Shown here: positions 24,776-35,086 of the stretch, piece after piece
Position numbering within the stretch: position 1 is the stretch's first letter
How the letters are laid out: every line of letters starts with the position of its first letter
Program-made: the position numbers and the translations under genes
Assembly: GCF_900101865.1 (NCBI RefSeq)
Contig: NZ_FNAH01000003.1
Coordinates: 62,001-126,000 of the forward strand
Source of the DNA: Paracoccus isoporae
GTDB taxonomy: Bacteria > Pseudomonadota > Alphaproteobacteria > Rhodobacterales > Rhodobacteraceae
DNA length: 64,000 bases
Reading direction: 5' to 3'
Notes under the pieces: generated by a model
What the model was told of the DNA's origin: nothing
The model's input: only the letters and a program-made list of their open reading frames with translations
Database searches by the model: none

Positions 24776-25798
24776 ATGGGCTACAAGATCACCGTCGCCG
24801 GTGCCACGAGCAATCTCGGCCGTGAAATCCTGAACATCCTGGCCGAGCGGAAATTCCCGGCCGAGGAGGTGGTGGCGCTGTCGCCGCGCCGCTCCCTCGG
24901 CACCGAGGTCAGCTATGGCGAGCGCACGCTGAAGACGCGCGACATCGACAGCTTCGATTTCGACGGCACGGATATGGCGCTGTTCGCGCTCGACGCCGAC
25001 GACGCGCGCAAATATGCGCCGCGTGCGGCGGAGAGCGGCTGCGTGGTGATCGACGGCTCCGACGCGTTCCGCATGGACCCGTCCGTGCCGCTGATCGTGC
25101 CCGAGGTGAACGCCGCCGGGATCGAGAGCTATCGCGAGCGCATGGTCATCGCCTGCCCCGACGCGGCGACATCGGCGCTCGTCGCGGCGCTGAAGCCGCT
25201 CCATGACCGCGCGCGGATCCGCCGGGTGGTGGTCTCGACCTACCAGGCCGTCTCCGGCGCCGGGAACGAGCAGATGGACGAGCTGTGGAACCAGACCAAG
25301 GGCATGTATGTCCCCGGCCAGGAGGTGGAGCCGAACCACCTGCCCCGCCAGATCGCCTTCAACGTGATTCCGCAGGTCGGCGCGTTCATGGAGGACGGGG
25401 CGAGCCGCGCGGAATGGCAGATCGTGACCGAAACCAAGAAGATCCTCGACCCTTCGATCCGCATCGCCGCGACCTGCGTGCGGGTGCCGGTCTTCGTGGG
25501 CGACGCGGAATCGGTGAATGTCGAGTTCGCGGATTTCCTGGATGAGGACGAGGCCCGCGACATTCTGCGCGAGGCGCCCGGCCTTCTGGTCGTCGACAAG
25601 CAAGAGGATGGCGGCTATGTCACCCCGGTCGAGACGGTGGGCGATTTCGCGACATTCGTCTCGCGCATCCGGCAGGATCCGACGGTCGAAAACGGGCTGA
25701 ATCTGTGGCTGGTGGCCGATAATCTGCGCAAGGGCGCGGCGCTGAACCAGGTCCAGATCGCCGAGATCCTCGGCCGGGAATATCTGCAGAAAGGATAG
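24776..25798 (+). CDS. Aspartate-semialdehyde dehydrogenase-like protein, catalytic residues missing
   Basis: 340-residue protein clearly of the ASADH family over its whole length (SRRSLGTEVS-like loop, VPLIVPEVN, VVVSTYQAVSGAG, RQIAFNVIPQ, NGLNLWLVADNLRKGAALN). Key positions differ: the catalytic NPNCST motif reads CPDAATS (residues 127-133), putting Ala130 where the nucleophilic Cys belongs; the invariant His of the PROSITE signature is Asp243 (CVRVPVFVGDAE); the Glu-x-x-Lys substrate site reads AEWQ; GATGNVG reads GATSNLG. Gln157, Arg236 and Arg99 are kept. The frame is intact with a GGAG site. It is probably a non-catalytic paralogue, not the housekeeping asd. Confidence 0.85.
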   Translation: MGYKITVAGATSNLGREILNILAERKFPAEEVVALSPRRSLGTEVSYGERTLKTRDIDSFDFDGTDMALFALDADDARKYAPRAAESGCVVIDGSDAFRMDPSVPLIVPEVNAAGIESYRERMVIACPDAATSALVAALKPLHDRARIRRVVVSTYQAVSGAGNEQMDELWNQTKGMYVPGQEVEPNHLPRQIAFNVIPQVGAFMEDGASRAEWQIVTETKKILDPSIRIAATCVRVPVFVGDAESVNVEFADFLDEDEARDILREAPGLLVVDKQEDGGYVTPVETVGDFATFVSRIRQDPTVENGLNLWLVADNLRKGAALNQVQIAEILGREYLQKG

Positions 25799-25830
25799 GC
25801 GCGGGGGCCGAGCTGCACCGCGCTTCGCCT

Positions 25831-26586
25831 TCAGCCAGTGCCGCTCTCTCCGCGCTGCGCTTCTGCGGTGGGCTGCTCCCCGCCCGGTGTGACCCCGGCG
25901 TCCGGCGCGGCCTCCGGCGCGTCTTCTGCCTCCGCCCGGACGGTCTCGCCATCCGATTTCGCCAGCATCCGCATCGTGGCGCGGAAATGATCCGCCGGCA
26001 TGGTCGCCAGCGTCACCGCGTCCTCGTCGGGATTGCGCTCCAGGAACGCGGCCAGAAGCCGATGCCCGAGCCCGTAGCCAGTCCAGCGGCGGATGGTCTT
26101 GCTGCCGCCCAGGAACCATGCGGCGTGGTCATAGCCGAGCTGCGACCATTCATTCATCGCCCGTCGCGTCAGGCCGGGGGCCGGTGTGACGGCATCCCAC
26201 GGATCGGGCTTGCCGCCCAGCACCTGGCGCACGAAATGCCCGGCCAGCCCCTCCGTCACCAACGCCTCGCCCAGCGAACTGCCATAGCCCGGCCCGTCCC
26301 AGCGGATCACGTGATGGATCTCGTGGATCAGCGTGCGTTGCAACGCGGCCGCATCGAATCGCGGCGGGTCGATGGTAATCTGCACCTCGCCGGGCGCAGG
26401 CGCGTATCCGGCCACGCCCCAGCCGGTGATGACCCGCTCGCCCGACCGGATCACCACATCGAAATCCGGCAGATCGGCGTGTTCGGCGGCGATGTCCACC
26501 GCCTCGCGCACGGCAGCGCGGATGTCGGACATGATGAGCGTCAGATCGAGACGCGCATTCAGGAAATGCAGATTCGTGACAGGCAT
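25831..26586 (-). CDS. DUF2268-type putative zinc protease
   Basis: 251-residue protein of the DUF2268 predicted Zn-dependent protease family. HEIHH (residues 88-92) is the HExxH zinc site and EGLAGHF provides the probable downstream ligand. The N-terminus (DLTLIMSDIRAAVREAVDIAAEHADLPDFDVVIR) is the helical lead-in; the Ala/Glu-rich tail after about residue 215 looks disordered. No signal peptide, so probably cytoplasmic. The ATG at 26586 or a GTG at 26616 with CGGAG upstream could be the start. Substrate unknown. Confidence 0.75.
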   Translation of the reverse strand: MPVTNLHFLNARLDLTLIMSDIRAAVREAVDIAAEHADLPDFDVVIRSGERVITGWGVAGYAPAPGEVQITIDPPRFDAAALQRTLIHEIHHVIRWDGPGYGSSLGEALVTEGLAGHFVRQVLGGKPDPWDAVTPAPGLTRRAMNEWSQLGYDHAAWFLGGSKTIRRWTGYGLGHRLLAAFLERNPDEDAVTLATMPADHFRATMRMLAKSDGETVRAEAEDAPEAAPDAGVTPGGEQPTAEAQRGESGTG

Positions 26587-26696
26587 CGGTTTCGCGATCA
26601 GGGATCCTGGGCGCACCCTAATCGCTCCGGCCAGAAGGTGCCAGCGGCGCGCGGGGTCGGGGCTGCAGATGGGCGGAAAACCCGCCGCCGCCCCGG

Positions 26697-29315
26697 TCAG
26701 ATTTCCGGGACCAGAACCTCGCGCTTGCCGACATGGTTGGCGCTGCTGACCACGCCCTGATCCTCCATCATCTCGACGATGCGGGCGGCCTTGTTATAGC
26801 CGATGGCCAGTTTGCGCTGGATATAGCTGGTGGAGCATTTGCGGTCCTTGGCGACGATCATCACCGCCTGGTCGTAAAGCTGATCATCGCCATCGGCGGA
26901 GTTGCCAAGCCCCAGAACCGCATCGATATCGCCCGCCACCTCGTCCTCGGGGCCATCCACCACGCCGGATTTATATTCCGGCGGGCCGAAGGATTTGAGA
27001 TGGTTCACCACCTCCTCGACCTCTTCATCCGACACGAAGGGACCGTGGACACGCGTGATGCGCGAGCCGCCCGCCATATACAGCATGTCGCCCTGCCCCA
27101 GCAGCTGCTCGGCCCCCTGCTCGCCCAGAATGGTGCGGCTGTCGATCTTCGAGGTGACCTGAAAGGAAATCCGGGTCGGGAAGTTCGCCTTGATCGTGCC
27201 GGTGATGACATCGACCGAAGGCCGCTGCGTCGCCATGATGAGATGGATGCCGGATGCCCGCGCCATCTGCGCCAGACGCTGGATGCAGGCCTCGATCTCC
27301 TTGCCCGCGACCATCATCAGGTCGGCCATCTCGTCGACGATGACGACGATATAGGGGAAGGTCTCGGGCTGGAATTCCTCGGTCTCGAAGATCGGCTCGC
27401 CGGTATCCTCGTCAAAGCCGGTCTGGACGGTGCGCTTGAACATCTCGTCGCGGGCCTGCGCCTCGCGGACGCGGCCGTTATAGCCCTCGATGTTGCGCAC
27501 GCCCATCTTGGACATCTTGCGATACCGCTCCTCCATCTCGGCGACGACCCATTTCAGCGCCACCACGGCCTTTTTCGGATCGGTCACGACGGGTGAAAGA
27601 AGATGCGGAATGCCGTCATAGACGCTGAGTTCCAGCATCTTCGGGTCGATCATGATGAGCCGGCATTCCGCCGGGGTCAGCTTGTAGAGCAGCGACAGGA
27701 TCATGGTGTTGATCGCCACCGATTTCCCCGACCCGGTGGTTCCCGCGATCAGCAGATGCGGCATCTTCGCAAGGTTGGACACAACCGGGCCGCCGCCGAT
27801 ATCCTTGCCCAGCGCCAGCGGCAGCGGATAGGACGCATCGCCATAGGATTTCGCCGACAGGATCTCGCGCAGCAGCACCTTCTCGCGCCGCGCATTGGGC
27901 AGTTCGATCCCGATCACACTGCGCCCCGGCACGGTGGAGACGCGCGCCGACAGCGCCGACATGGAACGCGCGATGTCGTCGGCCAACCCGATCACGCGGG
28001 ACGCCTTCAGCCCCGGTGCGGGTTCGAGTTCGTAAAGCGTGACCACCGGGCCGGGATGGACGGCGGTGATCTGGCCTTTCACCCCGTAATCGTCCAGCAC
28101 CGCCTCCAGCATCCGCGCATTCTCGGCCAGCGCCTCTTCGGAGAGCTGCAGCCGCTCGATGGTCGCGGCGGCGGTCAGCAGGGACAAAGGCGGCTTCTCG
28201 TAGCCGCTGCCGGTTTCGTCGAAGCGCAGCGAGGGCTGCGCCTCGTCCCGCGCCTGGCGCGACGGCGCGGCGGCCTTGCGCGATGCGACCACGACGCGCG
28301 CCGTCTCGGCCCCGAACGGGTGCGGCTCGGCGGGCTCGACCGGGGGGTTCTCTGCCGCGTCATCATCCAGCGCGACCTCCTGCCGGCCGGCATTCAGCCG
28401 CTGGGTGACCGAGCTGAGCAGATTGCTGCTGCGCTTGGAGATCGCGTCGGTGATCCGCGCGTTCACCTCGTCCTCGGAAGGGGCGGAGGCATCATGCGCC
28501 TGCGGCTCGACCAGTTCGCTGTCGCCGTCATCCCAGTCGCTGTCCTCACGGCGGCGTGCGAACAGGCCGCGCCGCTTCTCTCGGACGGTGTCGTCCTGAT
28601 CCTCGGTCTCCGCGCGGCGCCCGGCCTGTCGCGCCTTGATGCCGCGTGCCGCCCCGACCGCGCCTGCCGCGCCACGGCCCAGCAGGCGCAGCACCATGTC
28701 ATAGGCCGTCACCAGCCCCGTGCCCAGCCAGCGCAGCAGCCGCCGCGCCTCGGCCATATCAAAGCCCAGCACGAAGCCGTAGAACAGCACCGCCGCGACC
28801 GCCATCATGGCGGCCGCCAGCTTCAGCGAGGCCGCGATGCCAAAGGGCAGCAGCGTCATCAGCCCGCCCATGATCATGTCCCCGAAATGGCCACCCAGCC
28901 CGAAGCTTTCCTGCCAGCCCGCAGGCGGCACCAGCGAGGCGCAATAGACCGATCCCACTGCCACGGCGATGGGCAGGAACACCGCGCGCATCACCCGCTC
29001 CTCGCCCTTGTGCAGCATCATCCGCAGCCCCCAGACCAACGCGCCCAGCACCAGCCCCCAGGCCCCGTAGCCCGCGATCATCATCAGCGGCGCGGCAATA
29101 TAGGCGCCAAACCGGCCCAGCAGGTTCACCGGCGGCTGATCGGTTGCAGCAAGGAAGCTGGGATCGTCGGGCGACCAGCTATACAGGATCATCGCCAGCA
29201 CCGCCGCCAGAACGACCAGCGCGGCGCCGACCAGCTCCTTGCCGCGCCGTTCCAGCGCAGCCTGGGTATTCTGATCAAACAGAGGATCGCGGTGTTTCGC
29301 CTGCCAGCTCGCCAT
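26697..29315 (-). CDS. ftsK: DNA translocase FtsK
   Basis: 872-residue divisome-anchored ATPase that pumps chromosome ends toward dif and activates XerCD. Four to five N-terminal membrane segments (residues about 25-190), a charged Arg/Glu-rich linker, the alpha domain, the RecA-like motor with GTTGSGKS (around residue 525) and [12 protein letters not shown] (Walker B), and the C-terminal gamma winged helix ([27 protein letters not shown]) that reads KOPS sites. The ATG at 29315 begins a conventional N-terminus; the upstream 57-codon extension overlaps dapC and lacks similarity. Confidence 0.95.
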   Translation of the reverse strand: MASWQAKHRDPLFDQNTQAALERRGKELVGAALVVLAAVLAMILYSWSPDDPSFLAATDQPPVNLLGRFGAYIAAPLMMIAGYGAWGLVLGALVWGLRMMLHKGEERVMRAVFLPIAVAVGSVYCASLVPPAGWQESFGLGGHFGDMIMGGLMTLLPFGIAASLKLAAAMMAVAAVLFYGFVLGFDMAEARRLLRWLGTGLVTAYDMVLRLLGRGAAGAVGAARGIKARQAGRRAETEDQDDTVREKRRGLFARRREDSDWDDGDSELVEPQAHDASAPSEDEVNARITDAISKRSSNLLSSVTQRLNAGRQEVALDDDAAENPPVEPAEPHPFGAETARVVVASRKAAAPSRQARDEAQPSLRFDETGSGYEKPPLSLLTAAATIERLQLSEEALAENARMLEAVLDDYGVKGQITAVHPGPVVTLYELEPAPGLKASRVIGLADDIARSMSALSARVSTVPGRSVIGIELPNARREKVLLREILSAKSYGDASYPLPLALGKDIGGGPVVSNLAKMPHLLIAGTTGSGKSVAINTMILSLLYKLTPAECRLIMIDPKMLELSVYDGIPHLLSPVVTDPKKAVVALKWVVAEMEERYRKMSKMGVRNIEGYNGRVREAQARDEMFKRTVQTGFDEDTGEPIFETEEFQPETFPYIVVIVDEMADLMMVAGKEIEACIQRLAQMARASGIHLIMATQRPSVDVITGTIKANFPTRISFQVTSKIDSRTILGEQGAEQLLGQGDMLYMAGGSRITRVHGPFVSDEEVEEVVNHLKSFGPPEYKSGVVDGPEDEVAGDIDAVLGLGNSADGDDQLYDQAVMIVAKDRKCSTSYIQRKLAIGYNKAARIVEMMEDQGVVSSANHVGKREVLVPEI

Positions 29316-29326
29316 GCTTCCTGTCC

Positions 29327-30502
29327 CTACTCGTAGATCGTTTGCTTCAGGCATTCGAGCGCCTGTTCGGTCTCCGCCTCGTCCGCCACCAGCGCGACGC
29401 GGATGTAATTCTGGCCGGGATTTAACCCATCCACCTCGCGCGACAGATAGGCCCCCGGCAAGACCTGGATCCCCGCCTCGCGCCACAGCTTGCGGGCCGC
29501 CGCCTCGCCGTCATCGACCTGCAGCCACAGAAAGAACCCGCCATCCGGCGCGCGGTATCCCGGCACATGGCCGAGCACCCGGTCGGCCACGGCATATTTG
29601 CGGTGATAGAGCGCGCGGTTCTCGACCGCGTGGCTTTCATCGTTCCAGGCGGCGGTGCTGACCGCCTGCGCCGAAAGTGGCAGCGGCGCGCCGGAATAGC
29701 TGCGCAGCCGCCGGATCTGGCCGATCGCATCCGCACCGCCCGCCGCGAAGCCGGAGCGCAGCCCCGGCAGGTTCGAGCGTTTCGAGAGCGAATTGAACAT
29801 CACCACCCGGTCGGCCAGCCCCATCCGCGTGGCCATCGCCAGCGCACCGGGCGGCGGGTCGTCGCGGTAGATCTCCGAATAGCATTCATCGGCAAAGACC
29901 AGGAAATCATGCCGGTCGGCCAGCGCGATCAGATTCTCCAAATACTCCCCATCGGCGATCGACCCCTGCGGGTTGGCCGGAGAGCAGATATAGGCGATGG
30001 CGGTCCGGTCCAGCGTGCCGGCGTCCAAAGCCGCGAAATCGGGCAGAAACCCGTTCTCGGCCACGGCCGGCACAAAGACCGGCGCGGCACCCACGGCAGC
30101 CGCCGCCACCGCATAGACCTGATAGAACGGGTTCGGGATCAGGATGGCCGGCTGGGCGCCATTCTTCTGCTCGGGGCACAGCGCCAGCGCGGCATTGAAC
30201 AGCCCCTCGCGGGTGCCGTTCAGGCTGGTGATCCGGTCCGGCGCGATCTCGATGCCGTGGCGGCGCGAGATCCAGCCCGAAATCGCGTCGAGCAACTCCG
30301 GCGTGCCTTCGTTGGGCGGATACTTCCCGAAAAGCGCAATGTTTTCCGCCATGATCGGGGCGACGAAATCCGGCATCGGGTGGCGCGGCTCGCCAATGGT
30401 CATGACCACGGGCGCGCCGCCGGGCTCGATGCCCGACAACAGCTTGCGCAAGCGCGGAAACGCGTATTCCGGCAGGTTCGAAAACCGCTCGGGTTGTGCC
30501 AT
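29327..30502 (-). CDS. dapC: Class I/II aminotransferase, probable succinyldiaminopimelate aminotransferase
   Basis: 391-residue fold-type I PLP enzyme. [48 protein letters not shown] and [15 protein letters not shown] (PLP lysine and phosphate-binding Arg) are all intact. This sequence pattern matches the DapC branch that transaminates N-succinyl-2-amino-6-ketopimelate in lysine/peptidoglycan synthesis. It lies 11 bp upstream of ftsK on the same strand. The substrate assignment is by family resemblance. Confidence 0.85.
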   Translation of the reverse strand: MAQPERFSNLPEYAFPRLRKLLSGIEPGGAPVVMTIGEPRHPMPDFVAPIMAENIALFGKYPPNEGTPELLDAISGWISRRHGIEIAPDRITSLNGTREGLFNAALALCPEQKNGAQPAILIPNPFYQVYAVAAAAVGAAPVFVPAVAENGFLPDFAALDAGTLDRTAIAYICSPANPQGSIADGEYLENLIALADRHDFLVFADECYSEIYRDDPPPGALAMATRMGLADRVVMFNSLSKRSNLPGLRSGFAAGGADAIGQIRRLRSYSGAPLPLSAQAVSTAAWNDESHAVENRALYHRKYAVADRVLGHVPGYRAPDGGFFLWLQVDDGEAAARKLWREAGIQVLPGAYLSREVDGLNPGQNYIRVALVADEAETEQALECLKQTIYE

Positions 30503-30580
30503 GACTGCCTCTCTCGTCGGGATCGTCGCGCCCCGTTACCGTCTCAGGTTACAAAAACCCGCGCGTGCAGTCCAGCGAAT

Positions 30581-31909
30581 CTAGGCGTCGAGCGCGGTTT
30601 GAATGGCCTGGGCGACGCGAAGCAGACGGCGATCCCCGCCCCGCGCGCCCATCGCCATGATGCCGCAGGCCGGCCGCGCCGTGGGCAGGGTCATGGCCGG
30701 AAGCCCCATGAGATTGCCGATCCGCGTGTTGCGCAGCGTCAGCAGGTTTTGCGAGGCAAAGAACGCCGCATCCGTCAGCAGCCGCTCGCGATCCGGGGGC
30801 AGGATGGCCACACTGGGCAGGATCACCGCGTCGAATCCGGCCACGGCCTCGGCCCATTGCGCGCGCAGCCGGTCAAGCGCCGCCCAGGCCGCCACGTAGT
30901 CCGGCGCGGAGACCGCCTTGCCGGCCCGGAACCGCTCCAGCACCGGCGGATACATCGCCTCTGGCGCCTCCTCGATATGCGCCGACCAGATGCCGTAAGC
31001 TTCCGGCGCGAACAGGAGCGGCGACAGCGGCATCGCCTCGGCCACGCATCTCGGGGCGGCGCGGGCGATACCCGCCCCGGCGCGCGCCAGCGCCTCCACC
31101 GCCTCCTCGAAGGCGGCAACCGGGGCCTCGTCGGCCTCCTCGAAGGGTGCGCCGTCCAGCACCATCAGCCGCAGCCGCGCCGGGTCGGCACCGGCCAGAT
31201 CGACCGGCGGCGCGGCGGCGATCGCGCTAAACAGCGCGGCGCAATCCTCGACCGTGCGGGCCAGAGGTCCGGCCACGTCGAAGCGCGGGCAGAGCGGCAC
31301 CACACCGCGCGAAGGCACCGCGTCATTGGTCGGCTTGAAGCCCACCAGCCCGTTCCATGCGGCCGGCGCGCGGATCGAGCCGCCCGTGTCCGACCCGATC
31401 GTGGCCGCCGCCAGCCCCAGCGCGACCGACACCGCCGAACCGGAGCTGGACCCGCCCGGCGCCAGCGCCGGGTCGAGCGCGTTGGGCGGCGTTGCGGTGA
31501 TCGGGTTCACCCCCAGCCCGCTGAAGGCCAGTTCCGTCATATGGGTCTTGCCGAGGCAGACCAGCCCGGCCGCATCGGCATTTCGAAGGATGTCGGCATC
31601 GCGCCGGGGCACCCGTCCCTTCAGCAGCGCCGAGCCGGCCTCTGTCGCGACCCCCGCCGTGTCGATATTGTCCTTCCAACTGATCGGCACCCCGTCGAGC
31701 AGGCCCAGCCGCTGCTCGGCCTTGGCCCGGTCATGGGCGGCAATCGCCTCGGATCGCGCCCGCTCCGGGGTCAGCCGGGCAAAGATCAGGTCGCGGTCGG
31801 GATGGTGTTCGGTCGCATCGAGATAAGCGTCCGTCAGATCCACGGGCGAGACCAGCCCCGCCATGATCGCACGCCCCTGTTCGCAGGCCGGTTTGGTAAG
31901 CCAGTCCAT
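30581..31909 (-). CDS. Amidase-signature family amidase
   Basis: 442-residue amidase with the Ser-cisSer-Lys triad: SWKDNIDTAG (Lys), GGSSSGSAVSVA (cis-Ser) and GSDTGGSIRAPA (nucleophilic Ser), then GLVGFKPT. It hydrolyses an amide or carbamoyl substrate that cannot be named from sequence. GatA is unlikely because gatB/gatC are absent nearby and the C-terminal half differs. Monocistronic; 78 bp from the dapC start, and divergent from ubiH. Confidence 0.85.
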   Translation of the reverse strand: MDWLTKPACEQGRAIMAGLVSPVDLTDAYLDATEHHPDRDLIFARLTPERARSEAIAAHDRAKAEQRLGLLDGVPISWKDNIDTAGVATEAGSALLKGRVPRRDADILRNADAAGLVCLGKTHMTELAFSGLGVNPITATPPNALDPALAPGGSSSGSAVSVALGLAAATIGSDTGGSIRAPAAWNGLVGFKPTNDAVPSRGVVPLCPRFDVAGPLARTVEDCAALFSAIAAAPPVDLAGADPARLRLMVLDGAPFEEADEAPVAAFEEAVEALARAGAGIARAAPRCVAEAMPLSPLLFAPEAYGIWSAHIEEAPEAMYPPVLERFRAGKAVSAPDYVAAWAALDRLRAQWAEAVAGFDAVILPSVAILPPDRERLLTDAAFFASQNLLTLRNTRIGNLMGLPAMTLPTARPACGIMAMGARGGDRRLLRVAQAIQTALDA

Positions 31910-32011
31910 ATGTCCTCCGCCGCTTGCCTGCGAAGGCTACTGCCCGAGGCGCGGCCCGTCCATGAGTTTTGGCCGATGGACCTTGCCGGGACGCGGCCCT
32001 AGACTCGCGGC

Positions 32012-33232
32012 ATGAAAAACGAATTCGACGTGGTGATTGCCGGGGGCGGGCTGAACGGGCCCGCACTGGGTCTGGCGCTGGCGCAGGCCGGGTTGCAGGT
32101 CGCGGTGGTCGATGCGGCGCCGGAACGGGCGCGGGCGGACCAAGGGTTTGACGGGCGCGCCTATGCGCTGGCGCTGGCCTCGGTGCGGCTGTTGCGTGCC
32201 ATCGGCATCTGGGACGAACTGGACGGCCAGTCCCAGCCGATCACCCGCGTTGTGGCCCGGCAGGGGCGATCCGGCCCGGCCGATCCGCTGGGGCTGTTCT
32301 TCGACGCCGCCGAGATCGAAGAGGGCGTGCTGGGCCATATGCTGGAGGATCGGTTCCTCTATCGCGCGCTCATGGACGCGATGAACGGCCGGCTGAGCCA
32401 TCTGGCCGCCACCGAGGTGACCGGGCAGCAGGCCGATCCCGGCGGCATCGACGTGACGCTGTCGGATGGCAGGGTGCTGCGCGCCCGGCTGCTGGTCGGG
32501 GCGGATGGGCGGCATTCGGGCGTGGCGGCGCGCGCCGGGATCAGCCGGACGGGCTGGGATTACGGCCAGACCGCGCTCGTCGCCGCGCTGAACCAGTCGC
32601 GCCCCCATGACGGCGCAGCGCATCAGGTCTTTCTGCCCACCGGCCCGCTGGCGGTGCTGCCGCTCACCGGGGCGCGGTCGTCGATCGTCTGGTCGCTGGA
32701 CCAGCCGGTGGCCCATGCGATCGCCGGGCTGGATGACGCGGACTTCCTGGCGGCGCTGTCGCCGCATATCCGCGATATTGCGGGCGAGATCTCGCTCGCC
32801 GGGCCGCGATTCTCCTATCCGCTGTCGCTGTCGCTGGCAGAGCGCTACGTGGCTGACCGTGTGGCGCTTGTGGGCGATGCGGCGCACGGGGTGCATCCCA
32901 TCGCCGGCCAGGGCCTCAATCTGGGGCTGCGCGATGTCGCCGCGCTGGCCGAGGCGGTGGTGGATGCCGCCCGCAACGGCGAGGATATCGGCTTTGCCAC
33001 CACGCTGGAGCGGTATCAGGGCTGGCGGCGGTTCAACGCGACCGCGATGGCGCTCGGCATGGATGGGGTGAACAGCCTGTTTTCCAACGACCGCCCGCTG
33101 CTGCGGCTGGCGCGCGGCATGGGGATGGGGGCGGTCAACGCGGTGCCCGCCTTGCGCCGGGGCTTCATGCGGCAGGCGGCCGGGCTGAGCCTGGACCCGA
33201 TGCCGCGCCTGCTGGCCGGAAAGCCGCTGTGA
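32012..33232 (+). CDS. ubiH: UbiH/COQ6-family FAD monooxygenase
   Basis: 406-residue FAD-dependent aromatic hydroxylase of ubiquinone synthesis. FAD motif VVIAGGGLNGPALGLALAQAG near the N-terminus (residues 7-27), the middle DG motif LLVGADGRHSGVAARAG, and the C-terminal GDAAHGVHPIAGQGLNLGLRD (residues about 290-310). Which ring position it hydroxylates (UbiH, UbiF, UbiI or UbiL) cannot be settled here. Convergent with the Trm112-family gene (9-bp gap). Confidence 0.85.
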   Translation: MKNEFDVVIAGGGLNGPALGLALAQAGLQVAVVDAAPERARADQGFDGRAYALALASVRLLRAIGIWDELDGQSQPITRVVARQGRSGPADPLGLFFDAAEIEEGVLGHMLEDRFLYRALMDAMNGRLSHLAATEVTGQQADPGGIDVTLSDGRVLRARLLVGADGRHSGVAARAGISRTGWDYGQTALVAALNQSRPHDGAAHQVFLPTGPLAVLPLTGARSSIVWSLDQPVAHAIAGLDDADFLAALSPHIRDIAGEISLAGPRFSYPLSLSLAERYVADRVALVGDAAHGVHPIAGQGLNLGLRDVAALAEAVVDAARNGEDIGFATTLERYQGWRRFNATAMALGMDGVNSLFSNDRPLLRLARGMGMGAVNAVPALRRGFMRQAAGLSLDPMPRLLAGKPL

Positions 33233-33241
33233 GCGTCGCGA

Positions 33242-33475
33242 TCAGTCGGCCTTGATCTGCCGCGCCTCGTCGATCAGCATGATCGGGATGCCGGCGCGGA
33301 TCGGAAAGGCCAGCCCGGCCGCGCGCGAGACCAGCTCCTGCCTCTCGGCATCATAGATCAGTGCCGAATGGGTCGCGGGACAGACAAGCGCCTCCAGCAT
33401 GTGCCGGTCGAATCCGGGTTCCGCCATCGGCCCCTCGGCCGGGCCTGCGGCGTCCTGGACACTGTCATCGCTCAT
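33242..33475 (-). CDS. Trm112-family protein
   Basis: 77-residue Trm112/UPF0434-like protein: an Ala/Glu-rich N-terminal stretch, then [46 protein letters not shown]. Only one Cys of the usual zinc ribbon remains. Relatives activate methyltransferases or assist envelope enzymes in bacteria. It overlaps the LON-domain gene by 4 nt. Confidence 0.85.
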   Translation of the reverse strand: MSDDSVQDAAGPAEGPMAEPGFDRHMLEALVCPATHSALIYDAERQELVSRAAGLAFPIRAGIPIMLIDEARQIKAD

Positions 33476-34110
33476 TGCATCACCTCGTCATTCTCGCCGT
33501 TGCGAAGCTGGTATTCCAGCAGCCCTTCCAGCAATGCGCGCCGCGCCGCCAGCGTCTCCGCCTCCAGCAGCGCCTGCTTGTCCTGCACCTCCAGCGGCAG
33601 GGCCATGGCCAGCGAGTTGACCAGCAACTCGCCATCGGCGTCGTCGGCGGCCTCCCAGTCGGTCGACAGCTCGTTCGCATCCATGTAGCGCCGCATCAGC
33701 GACAGGAACCCGTCGCGGTCCCAGTCCGGGTCATCCTCGCTGTCGAGATGGTCGTCGTCATAGCCCTGCCAATCGACATGCCCGGTCGGGTAAGGCTGGA
33801 ACCCCTGCTCCACCCGGTCGAGATGGAAGCGCGAGATCTGGCCGAGCGAGATCAGGTAGCGACCGTCCTCCTGCTCGGAGAAGCCCACGATCCGCCCGGC
33901 CGAGCCGACGCCCGCCAGCGTCTCGCCCGACTCGTCCAGCGGCTGGATCATGCCGATCAGCCGGTGCGGCGTCTTCAGCGCGTCCTCCACCATCTGCAGA
34001 TAGCGCGGCTCGAAAATGTCCAGCGGCAGCCTTGTGCGCGGCATCAGCACCGCGCCGGGCAGGATGAACAGGGGGAGTGTATCGGGAAGGTCGATTTCGC
34101 GCCGGGTCAT
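33472..34110 (-). CDS. LON substrate-binding domain protein
   Basis: 212-residue stand-alone LON N-terminal (PUA-like) domain protein: [57 protein letters not shown]. It has no ATPase or protease domain. Homologues are widespread and of unclear role, possibly binding unfolded proteins. 4-nt overlaps with both neighbours form a thioredoxin-LON-Trm112 operon. Confidence 0.87.
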   Translation of the reverse strand: MTRREIDLPDTLPLFILPGAVLMPRTRLPLDIFEPRYLQMVEDALKTPHRLIGMIQPLDESGETLAGVGSAGRIVGFSEQEDGRYLISLGQISRFHLDRVEQGFQPYPTGHVDWQGYDDDHLDSEDDPDWDRDGFLSLMRRYMDANELSTDWEAADDADGELLVNSLAMALPLEVQDKQALLEAETLAARRALLEGLLEYQLRNGENDEVMQ

Positions 34111-35024
34111 GCGAAGATCAGGCTGGACAGCCGGCGCCGCCCCTTCTGCGCCACCGGATCGGTCGGCTTCAGCGCATCGAAAATGGTGATGAGCTGCGCC
34201 TTCGCGGCACCGTCATTCCAGTCGCGGTCGCGGCGAAAGGATTCCAGAAGCTGATCGACGGCTTCCTCGACATCGCCGCCGGCATGAAGCGCCGTCGCAT
34301 AGTCGAACCGGGCCTGATGATCGGCGGGATCGGCCTCGACCTTTTGGCGCAGATCATCCAGCGGGCCGGCGCTCGCCGCCTGCTGGGCCAGTTGCAACTG
34401 CGCCCGCGCGGCCTCGACCGGGGAGGATGCGCTGATGGCGGCAGGCACCTGTTCCAGCGCCTGCGCGGCCTCGGCCTGTTTGCCGCCCGCCAGATGGGCG
34501 CGGATCAGACCGCCCCAGGCCTCGGCATTCTCCGGCTCCTCGCCGATGATGGCGGCAAAGGTTTCGGCGGCGTCGCCATGGGCGCCCTCGGCCAGCATGG
34601 TCTCGGCCGCCTCCAGCGCCTCGCCCAGCCCGCCATCATCGCCGGAGAGCTGGGTCAGCTTGTCGATGAATTTCTTCAGCTCGCTCTGCGACAGCGCGCC
34701 CTGAAAGGCAACGACCGGCTGACCCTGCCAGAACGCGTAGACGGTCGGAATCGACTGGACGCGAAGCTGACCGGCGATCATCTGGTTTTCATCGACATTG
34801 ACCTTGGCCATGACCACCCGGCCCTTGGCCTTGGCCACCTCTGCCTCCAGCGCCGGACCCAGCGTCTTGCACGGGCCGCACCACGGCGCCCAGAAATCGA
34901 CGATGACCGGCACCTGCATGGATTTCTCGACGACTTCCTGCATGAAGTCGGCCTCGGTCACATCCTTGATGATCTCGCCCGTCTGGGGCGCGGCGGTGTC
35001 GTCTCCGGAAAGCAGTTCAGCCAT
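34107..35024 (-). CDS. Thioredoxin-TPR chaperedoxin (CnoX/YbbN-like)
   Basis: 305-residue protein with a thioredoxin domain (residues about 20-125; FWAPWCGPCKTLGPALE with Cys49 and Cys52) followed by a helical TPR-like region (residues about 150-300). E. coli CnoX protects chaperone clients under oxidative stress; that one lacks the CxxC redox pair, whereas this protein keeps a full CGPC site, as in Caulobacter-type CnoX. First gene of the three-gene operon with the LON-domain and Trm112 proteins. Confidence 0.88.
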   Translation of the reverse strand: MAELLSGDDTAAPQTGEIIKDVTEADFMQEVVEKSMQVPVIVDFWAPWCGPCKTLGPALEAEVAKAKGRVVMAKVNVDENQMIAGQLRVQSIPTVYAFWQGQPVVAFQGALSQSELKKFIDKLTQLSGDDGGLGEALEAAETMLAEGAHGDAAETFAAIIGEEPENAEAWGGLIRAHLAGGKQAEAAQALEQVPAAISASSPVEAARAQLQLAQQAASAGPLDDLRQKVEADPADHQARFDYATALHAGGDVEEAVDQLLESFRRDRDWNDGAAKAQLITIFDALKPTDPVAQKGRRRLSSLIFA

Positions 35025-35086
35025 TTCAACCTCGATTTCGTGTTTGGCGCCAATATGGGGCGCGACCGGGCGGGGTGAAAGGGGCC

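Noticed and set aside
24776..25798. Treating this gene as the housekeeping asd
   Set aside because: The catalytic Cys and His positions are Ala and Asp, so normal ASADH activity is unlikely despite overall similarity.
23813..26119. 768-codon minus-strand frame across smoC and the ASADH-like gene
   Set aside because: Runs antisense through two supported genes; high-GC codon shadow.
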